From positions 5,884,001-5,948,000 of the forward strand of contig NC_056539.1 of the NCBI RefSeq assembly GCF_910596095.1: DNA of 64,000 nt, written 5' to 3'. Below are positions 40,808-52,849 of this stretch, in pieces. How positions within the stretch are numbered: the first letter of the stretch is position 1; every line of letters starts with the position of its first letter. This stretch comes from Thunnus maccoyii (taxonomy: Eukaryota; Chordata; Actinopteri; Scombriformes; Scombridae). The notes beneath the pieces were generated by a model. The model was not told where the DNA came from, ran no database searches, and saw only the letters and a list, made by a program, of their open reading frames with translations. The position numbers were made by a program, and so were the translations under genes.

Positions 40808-41797
40808 GGCCCATATTTATCAAGTCTCATAGACTCACTCAGAGGAATAGCACTTAAAGTTAACCTAAGAATAAATACATTCACCCCAGGAAGGACTTGA
40901 GAGTTAACGTCTTACACTTACATTCAGTAGAAGAGCGTGTGATGTCACTGTTTGACAACACTCAAAGCCACAAAGTAGAAATGATCATGACATGTAGTTG
41001 TTGTTGTGTTTTTTTTGTTTGTTTGTTTAATTTCAGTTTGTAGTATTAGACAATGGAAAATTTTGAAATGCAGAGAGTAGACCTGGGCTTTATGTGAACT
41101 GGCAAATCATGTAGGAAAAAAAAATGTGATGCCAAAATAACATATAACATACATTAAATCTCATATTAATCCATGTGCTATTTACTTACATGGGCTGTTA
41201 GATAAACAGCAAGCCAATTGTGTAGCCTTAAATCACTATGTAATGTAAAATAAACCTAGTAATTTGACTCAGCTGCAAGATATTATCTGAGTTAGTGCTA
41301 TCCAATCACATTGTTTTGTAATGCCTTGTGCTTTGCATCTTGGATATATCATGCAATGCAGCAATCATGGGTGCTGTTCTCTCCAACATGGAATCTTGTT
41401 TATCACTGTCCAGTTCTTTCTTCACCTCATCCTCTGTTAACTTAGTGTATGTGCCCTACATGTGAGGGAGAAAAATACATGCGTAGGCTACAATAGGAAA
41501 GTGGAGGGGAGATTAATGAATCAGTTCACATTTGCATCCCGCAGTCAGTTACTGAATTTTTTCATTTTTGCCCAAACGATCTTTTTATAAGCTCAAACAT
41601 TCCCAAAACATCTCTTGGTAACTGTTCACAATTTAGGACACCTTAAGGTGCTAGGATTCATTTCCATGGTTAAGAAAGTTGATAAAATGCTTTTTCTCTT
41701 AGGCCTAGAAGAGAGACCAAATATGGGTCACTTGGAGGCCATTAGCCATTCAGGACTGATTTCCCTCTCTGGGATGCTTGATAATTTCGGCCTTGAA
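40808..41797. mobile_element. Candidate foldback DNA element
   Basis: The left end 'gggcccatatttatcaag' is weakly mirrored at the right, where 41770-41797 reads inverted 'aaggccgaaattatcaagca'. The interior has related text in opposite orientations near both ends. The ends resemble fish Harbinger-type elements from memory. No intact protein is encoded, and the assignment is tentative. Confidence 0.4.
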
Positions 41798-41989
41798 CTT
41801 GGCTATTGATTCTTTGGCTGCATGACCTGTCCAAGAAATCCTGTTGGATTCCTGTGACACTGTTTATCTCATGCACATGCCTGTCCTCGCTACAGGTCAC
41901 TGGTAGAATTATACACCCACTGCACCTTTGACTGCACCAATTTAAAGGGATAGGACAGGGTCATGAGACAGCCTCATGAACAGTCTTGT

Positions 41990-42470
41990 GAAGGGGAGCG
42001 GCTGGTTTGTGAGGGAGTTGGGGGCTGGGCCTGAAAAACATAACCCGAGGAGCACTTTCTCGCTGATTACTCATTGACGTTTTCCTGCCTTGTGGGATAC
42101 TTCTATTTCTGACAGTTGCTCCCGCAGTGGGTGTGTTCAGCGGCATGTCCGGCGCCACTTGTCATGTTGGCCATGGCTGTGGCTGGGAGGAACAGCTGTC
42201 TGTGTTAACGAGGCCATAGCCACATAGACCAGTGAGGCGGCGGTGCTCAAGCAGACCAGAGCACCACTCAGGCTCCATAAGGCCCCGGGATACGTAAACA
42301 ATGACTTAATGAGAATGCGTGCCATTACTGTAATTAACACAGCTCACGTCAAGCACTGTCAGCTTTCAAGAGTTTCAGGAAGGTCTTGCATTACATTGAA
42401 AAGGCTGGCATGCAATGACCAGAGGCCCTCCCTTCAACATTCACAACACACCCTATACAGAGCATAGACT
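41990..42470. promoter_or_regulatory. Candidate conserved non-coding block 3
   Basis: A GC-moderate, non-repetitive block with 'tactgtaattaacacagc' and 'gctgattactcattgacg'. Open frames on both strands lack family resemblance and splice context. Inferred regulatory candidate only. Confidence 0.33.
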
Positions 42471-42479
42471 CAATAAAAC

Positions 42480-45400
42480 AGTACATAAAAAGATTACTAT
42501 TAACCATCTGTAATTAAAACACAAAGTGTAAATGTCATTATGCAGAACATTTAACTTTTATGTTGTGATCTGTGATTAAACAAATACACAATATAGATTG
42601 AGATTTAAAGTTAGTTTTCTATTTTTTTGTAGTTTTGCTCTAAACCAAATCATCTCACTAATGATTGCAGTTAATCAAAAGGTTACTCAGCCACTCGCAG
42701 CATGAAATGTTCTAACATTTCAGTTTTAATGGCAGATTTTGTATTCACTATTGCTGCTCTTTTTTAAAGATTATATTTGTTTTTCGGATTAATCTGACCA
42801 CACAAGAGCAAAACAAAGCTGAAACACAAGTAATAATGAATTTTCTAATGGCTTTATTCTAGTGTATGTGGAAAAAATGTTAAAAGTAAAGAGAGTAACT
42901 CTGCATGACTCTTAATCTTAATTGTTAAAATATGTGCAATACATTATATAAAATATAAGTATAATCCTGTTAGTTTTACAGATTGGCAAGAAGTATATCT
43001 CTAAGAAATTGGGATATGTCATTGACCAAACAATTCATTGATTAATCGAGAAAATAGTCAGTAGATTAGTTGATAGTGAAAATAATAAACTTAACATTTC
43101 CTACTGATGCTTCTCCATATTAAAAGCATTCAACTAATGAAAAACAAGGTGGCTTTTGTTGTAAAGCAGCTAAACAACATATTAGTGACTGAGGTTAGTG
43201 CTGACCACAATTGTTCATCAAAAATGCATCCACAGAACAAGACATGGTCATTTTTGGCATTTTTTGACAGCGGATTGTTTTTAGATATTGCAGGGAGTAA
43301 TGGAACAAGAAGGAGTGAGCTGTTAGATGAAGAGCTGCACACTGCTGGGAAGCTCCTGGTAACGTAGCTCCTTCAAGGAATAGGGCAGTGTGTAATGTGT
43401 GTGCAGAGAGTGAGTGGCAGAAAAGTGACGGTGAATGTGAGCGGAGCAGAGGAAAAGGTTAGCGGTAAGTTGTCAATCTGGCAGTAATTGTATGGTACAC
43501 TGTATGATTGTGTATCAGTTAATAGAAAAGAAAAGTCACGTCTGTCGTTTCCCCAACTGCTGGAAAAGTGAAGGGTGTTAACTCCAAAGCTAGCAACAAT
43601 GGGTTAGCCTAACCTGAAGATGCTAAACAGAGAAATGGAGAACGGAGAAATGTGTGGCTGCTGAGTCACTCCCGAGTTCTGCTCAGCGCATCCAACCCCA
43701 CAAGGCTGCCACCGCCGCTGGAAATGCATTGCATCAAGGAAGCAAAATAGTCTTTTTACGCTGTTTCTTTTTATCCACAAGCAAGTTAGTTTATTAAGAA
43801 TTTTACAGTGGACCAATCAGCAAGTTACATTGCTTTTGCCAAGTGGCCCTCACCACAGTGACCTGTATCAGGTCTGGCTCCATCCATTTCTCAGCTGAAT
43901 AGTCTTAGCAACTCAAACTCAGACCAAATTGGATTAGGTTTGACTTCACCACTCCCTGGGCTTTTATATTTGCAGTGTGAAAACTAGGCTGGAAATGTAA
44001 GCTAGTCATGTCTCAGTGAGTCAGAAAAATAAACAATATCATTTATTGATACTGGATGGAATGAGCTTGACAAACAACAGATAGCACAAACTCTATTAGG
44101 CAAGGATGTTTTTGCTGTATCTCTTACTGGTTTGGCAAAGGTAGCATCTCCCATGTGACTCCTTCGGTGGTGATGGCATCAGAGAAGCATCCTATCATGA
44201 TTACTAATTTTAGTGTTGTAAAGAAATTCTTAGACTGCAGGCTAGAAGTTGTACTTTTGCTGCCATCTAGTAGTTAAAGTTGTCACCACACCTATTCAGT
44301 GGCAGTACCACTTAATGCAGTGTTCAGTGTGGCCAGAAGGGAGTTGAAACAAACTAATAGACGTCAAACAGTGCTCTATTGCTACAATAGTTCATCAATC
44401 TTTAATGGAATACCAAATCCACAAGTAGATATCTCTCCCCACCCGATACAAAATGGGGAATAACGATCGACAGCATCATTCATAAATATTTTAGAGTGCT
44501 TTTTACTTTGGAATCATGGTCACTGCAAAATGGTGCAATATGACATAGTGTGTTAACCATGACAACCTCCTTGGCATTGTAGTTAATGTTCCTGTGTCTT
44601 GTTGGCGGACAGAGTGAGAACTGTCATCCTCTGACAAGCTAAGAATCACCTTTCAAGACTTTGAGGTATATAATTTGATTGCAGTGCCTGAAGATTTCCT
44701 CTGTTACACTGGTTTGATTGGATGCCTCTGATGGTCTGGGATGACTTTGCAAAAATGACAACAAAAGGTACTGTATGTTGTAGTGTGATAAAGGAAGAGG
44801 TATGTGGATGTATTCTCTAGCCTTTCCTGCTTTTGTCACTTGGTACTGTTATTTGGACTGACTGTGGAAGCAACATAGTCAGTTGTAACAGTGTTTTTGC
44901 AGCAAGGCAAAATTATTAACAGTTAATCATGGAGTGAAGTTGTCAGCGGGGGTGGCTGCGGTTTTCATAATGGCCTAATTTCTAGCAATCGCAGACTAAT
45001 TATCTGCATTTGCAATTGTCGTGAATTCTCTTTGTGACTATGTGGGAACTTGTAATATAGATTTTATAGTCCAGGGATGAGTTTTCGGGTCGTACCACAA
45101 GGCATAACTGCCCCATAAAGCTGTGACATAACTGCAGCAATTCTTAATAGAAGCTTGATTCAATCCACTCACTTGTATCAGGGCATTTGTGTTGAATGGA
45201 TGAAATATAAATGAACACACACATATTCATGTTTTTATGAAAGAAATTTTGACTAAATCCTAATAAAATATTGCTATGACCTATAGTGTATACATTTAGG
45301 TGACTTAAAACAATAAAAATGTGACAACAGCTTAAAAATCTGACAAGGCAGAGAGGGCCACATTGGATTATAGTAGACATCACATGGCAGCGTATCAGCA

Positions 45401-47430
45401 AATGCAGCAAATCATGCTAAACTAAACACTTAACAACACATAAAAAAGAACACATTTTAATATATTCTCAAAAACAAAGAGCAACAGTCAGTCTCCTTAT
45501 TTCATTTTACATTTCCGTAACTGATTTCAATCCAATGTGACACACTCTGAACAGACTTGCAGGTGGTCATTACTGCACCGTTTGTAATTTACCCTACCCT
45601 AGCCCATTAAGGATTCTATTATCTTGTAAATGCAAAATTTAAATTTAGTATGCTTCAATGTTAGTCTGTTTCTAATTTTTCTTTTTCATTTAAAATTTAC
45701 CTAAATAGTGAAGCTGAGCTGCTTATGAAAAATTATGTGTGCATGTGTTTGAGACAGGACAAGAAAGAGACAAGAGAGACAATAGCAGAGAGGGAACGAA
45801 AAAATAAATCTCTGTTTGAAATCCAGTATGTCTAATCTTTTCTTTATTGAAATATGAGATATACTTACTCAAGTGGTTATCACTCAAGCTGTAAACAATC
45901 AAAAAATGGCGACCATGTTGTCAACTTCAGCGACCAAAAGCTGAAAACAGTTCTAAAATAAGGCTGAATCATTCTGAAAAAATATCTAATTGTGATTATT
46001 TTGACTGATATTGCAGTTGCGATATGATTTGGGACATTAAACAGAATGATAATATTTACATCATTCTTCTCATTATGGTGTGATGTTTGCGGGGATTTGT
46101 ACCTAACAAAGATGTTTTCTTACTTCTGTAGAATATAATGTTTTGGTCAAGGCATCTCTGCAGCACCACAGTATTTAATTTAAAATGGTATTTTGACACA
46201 CCTTGTGCCTTTAACAAATATTGCACCTCCTGCGATCTGAAAATTGATCCTTGATCCTCTGGAGTAGTATTTATTTATTTAAATATTAATGTTGTATTTA
46301 CAGTATTTTGAGATGGATTGTTAATGTCGTTATTGTGTCTGCAACATCTTTATTGAGTTCCTGTGATGGGTAGAGTTTGTGTATAGCACTACTCCTATGA
46401 AATGTTTCCCAGTTCTATTTTGAGGGAGAAGTGTAGTGGTTAGTCTGGTCCAGCTGTGGGGTGTTTGGCTGAATACATGTTGGACACTGCTGACTTGGTC
46501 TGCAATCATTTTCACTTTATACAACTGTGCAGTAAATGTCTGACAGGGGAAGAAGGAGCAGAGAGAAGGCAGAGGCTGGGATGGATAGGGAGGAATAATC
46601 AGTTTGAACTGATGGTACAAAAGATGGTAAAAGATGGTACCAGGACCATTAACTGGATGGACGGAAAGATGTGGGTCAAAAGTTTCAGTTTCTGATAGCT
46701 TTCCCCCACTGTCTCTGTCTGCTGTTGGTCGTGTATGAGATTTTTTTTAGTGGAAACAGGATGTATCATGGCCCGTTTTACTAAATTGTCTTTTGATTGT
46801 TATGCTCAGAATATATACAGACACTGACAGTGCTACTCGTCAAGCAAGGACTGTTTCTGTTATTTGGTCATATAATGAATTTTTCTTTGGGAAAAGATGA
46901 GAAGAAGTCTGAGCAACACAAGGAAATAGAGAGAGTATATCTCAGAAATGAAATCCTCAAGTTAAAGTCAAAGCATCCACTTAAGAATGTGAATGCAGGA
47001 AATCAAGTTTGTTAAAACGCTGTTCAGCTGTTTCTCATTTACTGCATCGTCAGATCAAACACATCTCTGATATACCTGACAAAGAATTGGTTAGAACAGG
47101 CTGAAGGTCTGGTAACACACTGTAAACCCCTCTTCTTTAGCATGTATAAGCAGTACATAAACACTTAAGAAAAGTTTATGACACACTATAACATAGTCAT
47201 AAGCAAAAAAGATCACTAATTCAACAATTATGACTATAAAGCATCTGTAACTGGTGTATAGACAGTTACTGAATCATTGACAATCAGTTTTGTAAGCGTG
47301 TATATGACTACAACTGTCATTGTCTATACCATAGTCGTAGTCATATAAGATGTAGTTATATTTTATGACCATGAAATATGAAGTATTTACATATTACATA
47401 TATTTATTTTAATCATATTTTATATATTCA
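42480..47430. other. Gene-poor region with dispersed repeats
   Basis: No gene was recognised. It contains the right end of the ATTAATCGATT-type repeat (about 42980-43090), CpG-richer repeat-like text at 43380-43830 ('ctccaaagctagcaacaatg') and another repeat-like stretch at 45960-46300 ('cacctcctgcgatctgaaa'). Families were not assigned. Confidence 0.45.
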
Positions 47431-47432
47431 GG

Positions 47433-48353
47433 CAATCAATCAATTAATCAGACTTTGTTGGTATAGCACTGTTCATACAAACAAAATATAGCCTAACAAA
47501 GTGCTTCACATAACAAAACAATAACAATAACACCCCCACCCCCCATCCACACACAAAGCAATAAATGACTTTGTAATTAATAAAGCACTCAACAATAATA
47601 ATAGCACTCAATAAAAACAGGAACTGAGGAAACGCCATCAATAATCTCATCAATTTGCAATGAGGAAACACCAGAGGCAGGGTTAGAAATGGATAAAAAC
47701 TAATAAGAGCACAAGATAAAATACTAAAAAAGAGAGGAGATGTATTGAGGTGAGTAAAACCAGAAATAATAATAATATATATAATAATAATACAATCCAG
47801 AAAATAAGATGAAATAAAGGATATACCAAGAAGTAAAACGGACTAAAATACATAAATAAATAGACAAATAAATCAAGTTCAATTAAAAGCCAGACTAAAG
47901 GATGTTGACCATAGTAATAAATGGATGCCTCACTGTGGGTTTTTGTTCTGACTTAAGGGATAATTAAAAGGCCACTACCAGAAGACCTGAGGTTAGAGGG
48001 TTTGTAGGCTAAAAGCAAATCTGATAAATAGATAGGACCAGACCATTAAGAGCTTTATAAACCAATGAAAGGATCTTAAAATCAATTCTGAAGCAAACAA
48101 ATAGCCACTGCAGAGACTTTAATATTGGTGTAATGTGTGCTCTCTTCCTGGTCCTGGTCAACACATGTGCAGCTGAGTTTTGAAGTAATTGTAATTGAGC
48201 TATAGGCCTATTCCTTTTAGGGAGACCAGAAAGTAGAGCATTACAATAGTCAGTCCTGCAGATAGTAAAGGTGTGCATTAGTGTCTCTGTGTTGGCTTGT
48301 GAGAGAAACAGTTGCACTCTGGCAATGTTCTTAGATGATAAAATGCATTCTTA
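47433..48353 (-). mobile_element. L2/CR1-like LINE relic, 3' part
   Basis: On the minus strand, 48317-48009 encodes the C-terminal reverse transcriptase region: DYCNALLSGLPKR, QLQLLQNSAAHVLTRTRK, HITPILKSLQWL and FRIDFKILSLVYKALNGL are hallmarks of L2/CR1-type elements. The 3' end near 47433-47450 has ATTG/TGATTG short repeats, as in fish L2 tails. Stops and rearranged text between 47530 and 48000 show decay. It continues at 50498-50845 across the Helitron-like insertion. Confidence 0.8.
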
Positions 48354-50497
48354 TCTCTCTATATAAAGCAAGGAATCTCTGTATGTATGTAAGTTTGTCC
48401 TTCGCATATCTCGAGAACCGTTCATCTGATCTACTTCATGTCTGGCAGGTGGACTGCTGGGGAAACGAGTGTTGTCAATGTCAATGTGTGAAATTGTTTG
48501 TATGAGCGGTTCTTGAGAAATATATATACAAATATCTCATAAATAACGTTGATTTGCTTCTTCCGCCTGTGGAGTCAATGAGCAGAAATACAGACAGTGC
48601 CACTCTGCCATCGCAAACCTGTTGTGGTTGGAGGTGGTATTACATCCACAGTGTTAATGGCTTGAAAATGAGACTTAAGCTCTACTCTTGAACTGTGTAA
48701 TGTTACTGTGCATGAAACTTGGCATGTATGTGCAAAACTTAGTGCTTGATGTCTCAAGCACGTTCAGAAATGTATAAAAATACCTCATAAACAAGGTTGC
48801 TTCTACAACCTTGATTTGCTTCTTCTTCTGCCCATTGAGTCAACGAGTGGAAATATGGACAGTGCTACTCTACCATTGCAACTCACATTGTGATCAGAGG
48901 TGGGATTACATCCGTACTGACTTGAAAAAGTTTACTCTCTAAGTTAGCGTCTCTCAATGGGGGCAGTATTGCCCCGCAGGGGGTGTTTCAGAGAACGTCA
49001 GGGGGTACTGGAAGCAGTATCTTTGAAAGGGGGGAGTTGAGGTGTTCTTCAGGGCGTTTGTGTGTGTCTGTTTTTAATGCCAGTTTAGTCCTAAATTCAA
49101 ATGCACATTTTCACAATTTCATCATTACACTTCAGGATTTTCCTATGTCTTTTCACAGTGCTGTCAAGTCTGTTTTTCTCCATTTTACATGTGTAACTAC
49201 ATTGAAATGTGTGTATTGGGCTCTGAGCGCCTCGGAAACATGGGTGACCTGTGTAGACACGGTTCTGTTCTGAATTTATTTAAAAAAAATAATTTTTCAA
49301 AAATCACCCAATTCTTTTGTAATGAAAAAGAACTGATAAGAGTATTGATAAATACTCTTATTTCTTTCTTCTGATGTTTTGTTCAAGAAAAAATGCCTCC
49401 AGTATTCTCTGAACTTTGGAACAAAGAATCTGGAACGAAAATCAAATATTAAGAGTATAAATCTTTATCAGCTGGATCATTAAGTCTGGTATGTGCCTTT
49501 TATTCCAACAAGGAAATAAAAAGGGCTGAAATGGCATTGATGTAGTCTGTTGTATCTATGTGATATGTGCAAATGGGACAAATAAATAGTTTGTGGATAA
49601 GATAAAGATAAAATTCTAACCATAGCCGTCCCTACAGCTGTCTAGTGGCTACAGCCTGCCAATGGGAGGATGAGAAAATCACAGTTTGCATCCATTCATT
49701 ATAAGCCTGTTTTACCAGTGTTCTGTGATTATTTTTTATGGCACGCATTTTTTTTGTTTTTTTTTTAAAGTAAATATTCTAATGATAATAGTCCAGAATT
49801 GTGTGAAACTGCATAGTTTTTAGTTAAATAACATCAAATTTTCTTGGGAGAGGACCCCCAAACCCCCAACCAAAACCCCTGTGGGCCTTTGACCTGGTTA
49901 TTTTATTTGACTGCTGCAGGTCCAATTGTTTAATCAACTGGATAGCATCATAAAACAACAACAATCATATCCCAGTAGCCTCAGACTTTTGTCCTTGGAG
50001 GCTGCTCTTTTCTGTTGGAATAATTAATAGGAATGATTCTTGTTTGGCATCCGTAGTGATAAGAATTACTATGGCGAATGAATTGAAAAAGTTCAGAGAA
50101 TTGAGCTTTATTCCCATTCCTCACAGGCGGAACTTTGCATGTATGTCCAAGACAGTGCTGGATGTCTCATGCACGTTTGAACAGGCACTACAGTTCAGCC
50201 AATCAACTTCAGCTGAACTTCAAATTGTAGTCTCCAGATATTCTGCATGTATGGTGTTTAAGGAGTATTGGTAAATTGTAGTGTCTGCCAATAGCCTACA
50301 TATGAGGCATTTAGTGATCATGGGTAAATTATAGTGTCTACTGATAGCCTGCATGTGAGGCGTTTAGGGAGCATCAGTAAATTGTAGTGTCTACCAATAG
50401 ACTGCATGAGAGGCGTTTAGGGGATGCGCACTGTCCTCTAAGTACTGAGAAATCGGCCCATTCCGAACAGGCACAATTTGAGCGGGCACTGCACTAG
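48354..50497 (+). mobile_element. Helitron-like insertion, non-autonomous
   Basis: A 2144-bp segment starting TCTCTCTATATAAAGC and ending GGGCACTGCACTAG, i.e. 5' TC and 3' CTAG, placed between host A (48353) and T (50498), with no target duplication. These are Helitron rules. The host LINE reading is continuous across the two junctions. Internally, about 130 bp are duplicated (48551-48685 and 48813-48935), a related piece recurs near 50136-50195, and a 53-bp tandem array lies at 50221-50430. The central part (48950-50040) looks like unrelated repeat sequence. No helicase or Rep is encoded. A 3' hairpin was not clear. Confidence 0.7.
50221..50430 (+). repeat. 53-bp tandem repeat, about four units
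   Basis: Units start near 50221 (degenerate), 50271, 50324 and 50377, each beginning like GTAAATTGTAGTGTCTxCC and containing AGCCTGCATGTGAGGCGTTT or a close variant. It lies at the 3' end of the Helitron-like element, a usual place for such arrays. Confidence 0.85.
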
Positions 50498-50845
50498 TGT
50501 TTCTAATGTGAAGTGTGAAGAACTGAATTAAAGATTACTCCTAAGTTTTTTTATGTGTTGACAGGGGTTAATACCAGTGCTTGCAGTTTTGCATTGAGTT
50601 TGTTTCTCTGAGCTTCAGTACCAATAACCAAGTTTTATCCTGGTTGAGCTGTAGAAAATACAGTTAAAAAGGGCATGTATTGGCCCTGACTCATCAGGAG
50701 ACATGGCAGTGTAAAATTGTGTGTCATCAGCATAGCTATGGAAATTTATGCCATGCCTCCTGAAGACATTTCCAAGTGGCAGCATGTAAAGGTTAAAAAG
50801 TTTAGGGCCTAAAACTAAACCTTGAAGAACACCACAATTCATTTT
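50498..50845 (-). mobile_element. L2/CR1-like LINE relic, reverse transcriptase palm
   Basis: Minus-strand frame 50842-50615 reads CGVLQGLVLGPKLFNLYMLP ... HSYADDTQFY, containing the catalytic YADD motif (50723-50734). Further down, LNQDKT and an HIRN-like end can be read in shifted frames, up to the Helitron junction at 50498. It is the upstream part of the relic at 47433-48353. Frameshifts make it non-functional. Confidence 0.85.
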
Positions 50846-51017
50846 ATAGCTATACTTTACTTTTATAAATACAACTAAAGTGTTATTGTTCAGTTGTCAT
50901 GGAGTGTATATTATCAGCTCCCATGGCAACTGAGCTGTCTCCATCAGCTGAAGAAGACCATGAGATGCAGTTAAAAGTTCCATAAAAAGCTATTAAGTTG
51001 GCCCTTAGCTTTTAGAT

Positions 51018-51022
<5 letters not shown>

Positions 51023-51053
<31 letters not shown>
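51023..51053 (+). repeat. (AC)n microsatellite
   Basis: A perfect AC run of about 15 units, preceded by AT AC. Confidence 0.95.
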
Positions 51054-51055
<2 letters not shown>

Positions 51056-51180
51056 TGCTATGTTTGTGAGGACCCTCACCCAGACATCAACCATCAGCAC
51101 TATGTTCCAAACCTCACCTCTTACCATGACTTTAATCTAGTCCTAAATCCAAGTGTAATCCTAAAACCAATCCTAGAATA
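51056..51180 (+). repeat. Dispersed repeat of the 'gtgaggaccctcac' type
   Basis: Starts 'atgctatgtttgtgaggacc' and continues with CCTAA-rich degenerate text ('ctaatcctaaa'-like words), a common fish repeat from memory. It directly follows the AC tract. Confidence 0.5.
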
Positions 51181-51870
51181 GCTTCATGAGGAGCTAAAGA
51201 CTGGTCAGTGTCATCATTTTGAAAAAATGTCTTTACACACACATATACAAAGCAATGAATGGAGCCCTGTGTGCCTGTCAACGATTGATTACTCTGCAGC
51301 ACTGAAAGTTGTAGTATATCCAAGTGTCTTTTTAATTAGTGTTAAATTATTGAGGCTTGCACAGCAAGTGTTTGGTTTAGGTTTTGGGGGTGATTGAGCC
51401 ACACAGGGGGGTGGCCTCAGTTTTACAGACTGATCTCGTTTTTCCTCAAACCCTGTTTGGCCTTCTTTACTAAACTTTTTCACTTAGCTAGCAACAGAGA
51501 CATGAGATTGTGTTATCCAGTATATTAGCCTTTGGTCATTAATGAAAAGGCGACTTACAATCTGTATGAAAATTTGGATGTTCCTCCTACTGTTTCTCTT
51601 CATAATACAGTAGGTAATAATATATCACCTACTGTATCAGTAGAGAGTGAAAACCCTATTCAGCAGTTTTGTCACACCTAAAGCCGATGTTTTCATCACT
51701 TTTTTATTGTGTTTGTAACAATGACTTTCATTTGTGAAAGGGTATAGATACTGTTTTGTACGATGGGACTACAGTGGACTTGTCTGTACCGCTCACAGCG
51801 CCTTTTCTTCTCTTTCTTTATCTCTCATTTGCTTTATCTTTGCCTCTCTCTCCTTTTTCCCCCCTCACAT
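51181..51870. other. Intergenic, nothing recognised
   Basis: No coding or RNA gene was recognised. CT-rich sequence occurs at about 51800-51880. Confidence 0.5.
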
Positions 51871-51879
51871 TCTTTCCTT

Positions 51880-52840
51880 CAGAGAAAAGAAGGCTACGCA
51901 TTAATGAGTCAATGCGGAGCTGTATTATGTTTAATTAGGTAGTTTATATAATGAGGTGTTCATTTCTAATGGAGGGACATGCTGTGAGCAGCACATCTGC
52001 AAGAATAACTCAGGCAATCAGCAGCATGAGGACCCATGGAACTGCAAATGAGACTTACTTACTCAGAAATGAATTATGTCTCAGTGCCTTTCCCAAAGCC
52101 CATTAATTAAATCCACTGGCATCAAGGTCTTTTTCTTAATTTCATGTACCATTAGCATAATAAACACAATTTGAGTTAGCACAATGTGATCAGTTTAATG
52201 GATGCTATTTATTTTACTTGATTATTTAAAGCTCTGGTAATGGGGGGAGAAACATAAATATATCTCTATGTCTCCCTCAATGAAAAACTCCCATCAGGCC
52301 CTGGCGTCGACACAGATGCTCGTTTCTGTGGCCCCATACATTTGGAGAGCTGCTGCTGCCCTTGTGAGTGTGCAGAGTGGAAAGGTGTTGCATGGCTATA
52401 ATTTTAGGGCACTCGACTGTGGTTCATTGTAAACTTGGGCCAGGTTTCACATTCATTAAAAATGGGCCTGCGGTCTTAAATGTCACTATCTCCTTACTCA
52501 TAATGTTTGGTGTTCCGAGGTGTACAGTATTTCAGCGTATTTTTCCTGTTAAGTGAGAAGAGAATTAGGATTTGGAGGCATTTATACACACAGGGTATTT
52601 GAGGTGTAAGTGCAGTCCATAGCAGCAGGGATTCATGCACCTTCATTAAAACAATACAAGGACTTAATGTATGGTAGTGAATTTGTTCTGACCTTAAAGC
52701 AATACCCTCGAGGTGAGATATGATTAGCGTTATTGTTGAGGACAGGTACATCATTATCTCAATGTACCTCGACCATTGCCAAGTTCCACAGCCATGCTCC
52801 ATCCTCTGACTCGGGTACTGGCACAAGACATAATCTCTTC
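51880..52840. promoter_or_regulatory. Candidate conserved non-coding block 4
   Basis: A long, non-repetitive block dense in homeodomain-type words: GCATTAATGAG (51897-51907), TTAATTAG (51931-51938), ATTAATTAA (52102-52110), 'cattagcataataaac' and 'ttgattatttaaagc'. This is the strongest candidate in the window for a deeply conserved developmental enhancer, but conservation was not tested. Confidence 0.42.
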
Positions 52841-52849
52841 TCAGGAGCA

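Noticed and set aside
42137..42340. Minus-strand frame with a hydrophobic stretch as a small membrane protein
   Set aside because: No homology, no promoter or splice context, and an overlapping plus-strand frame of similar length.
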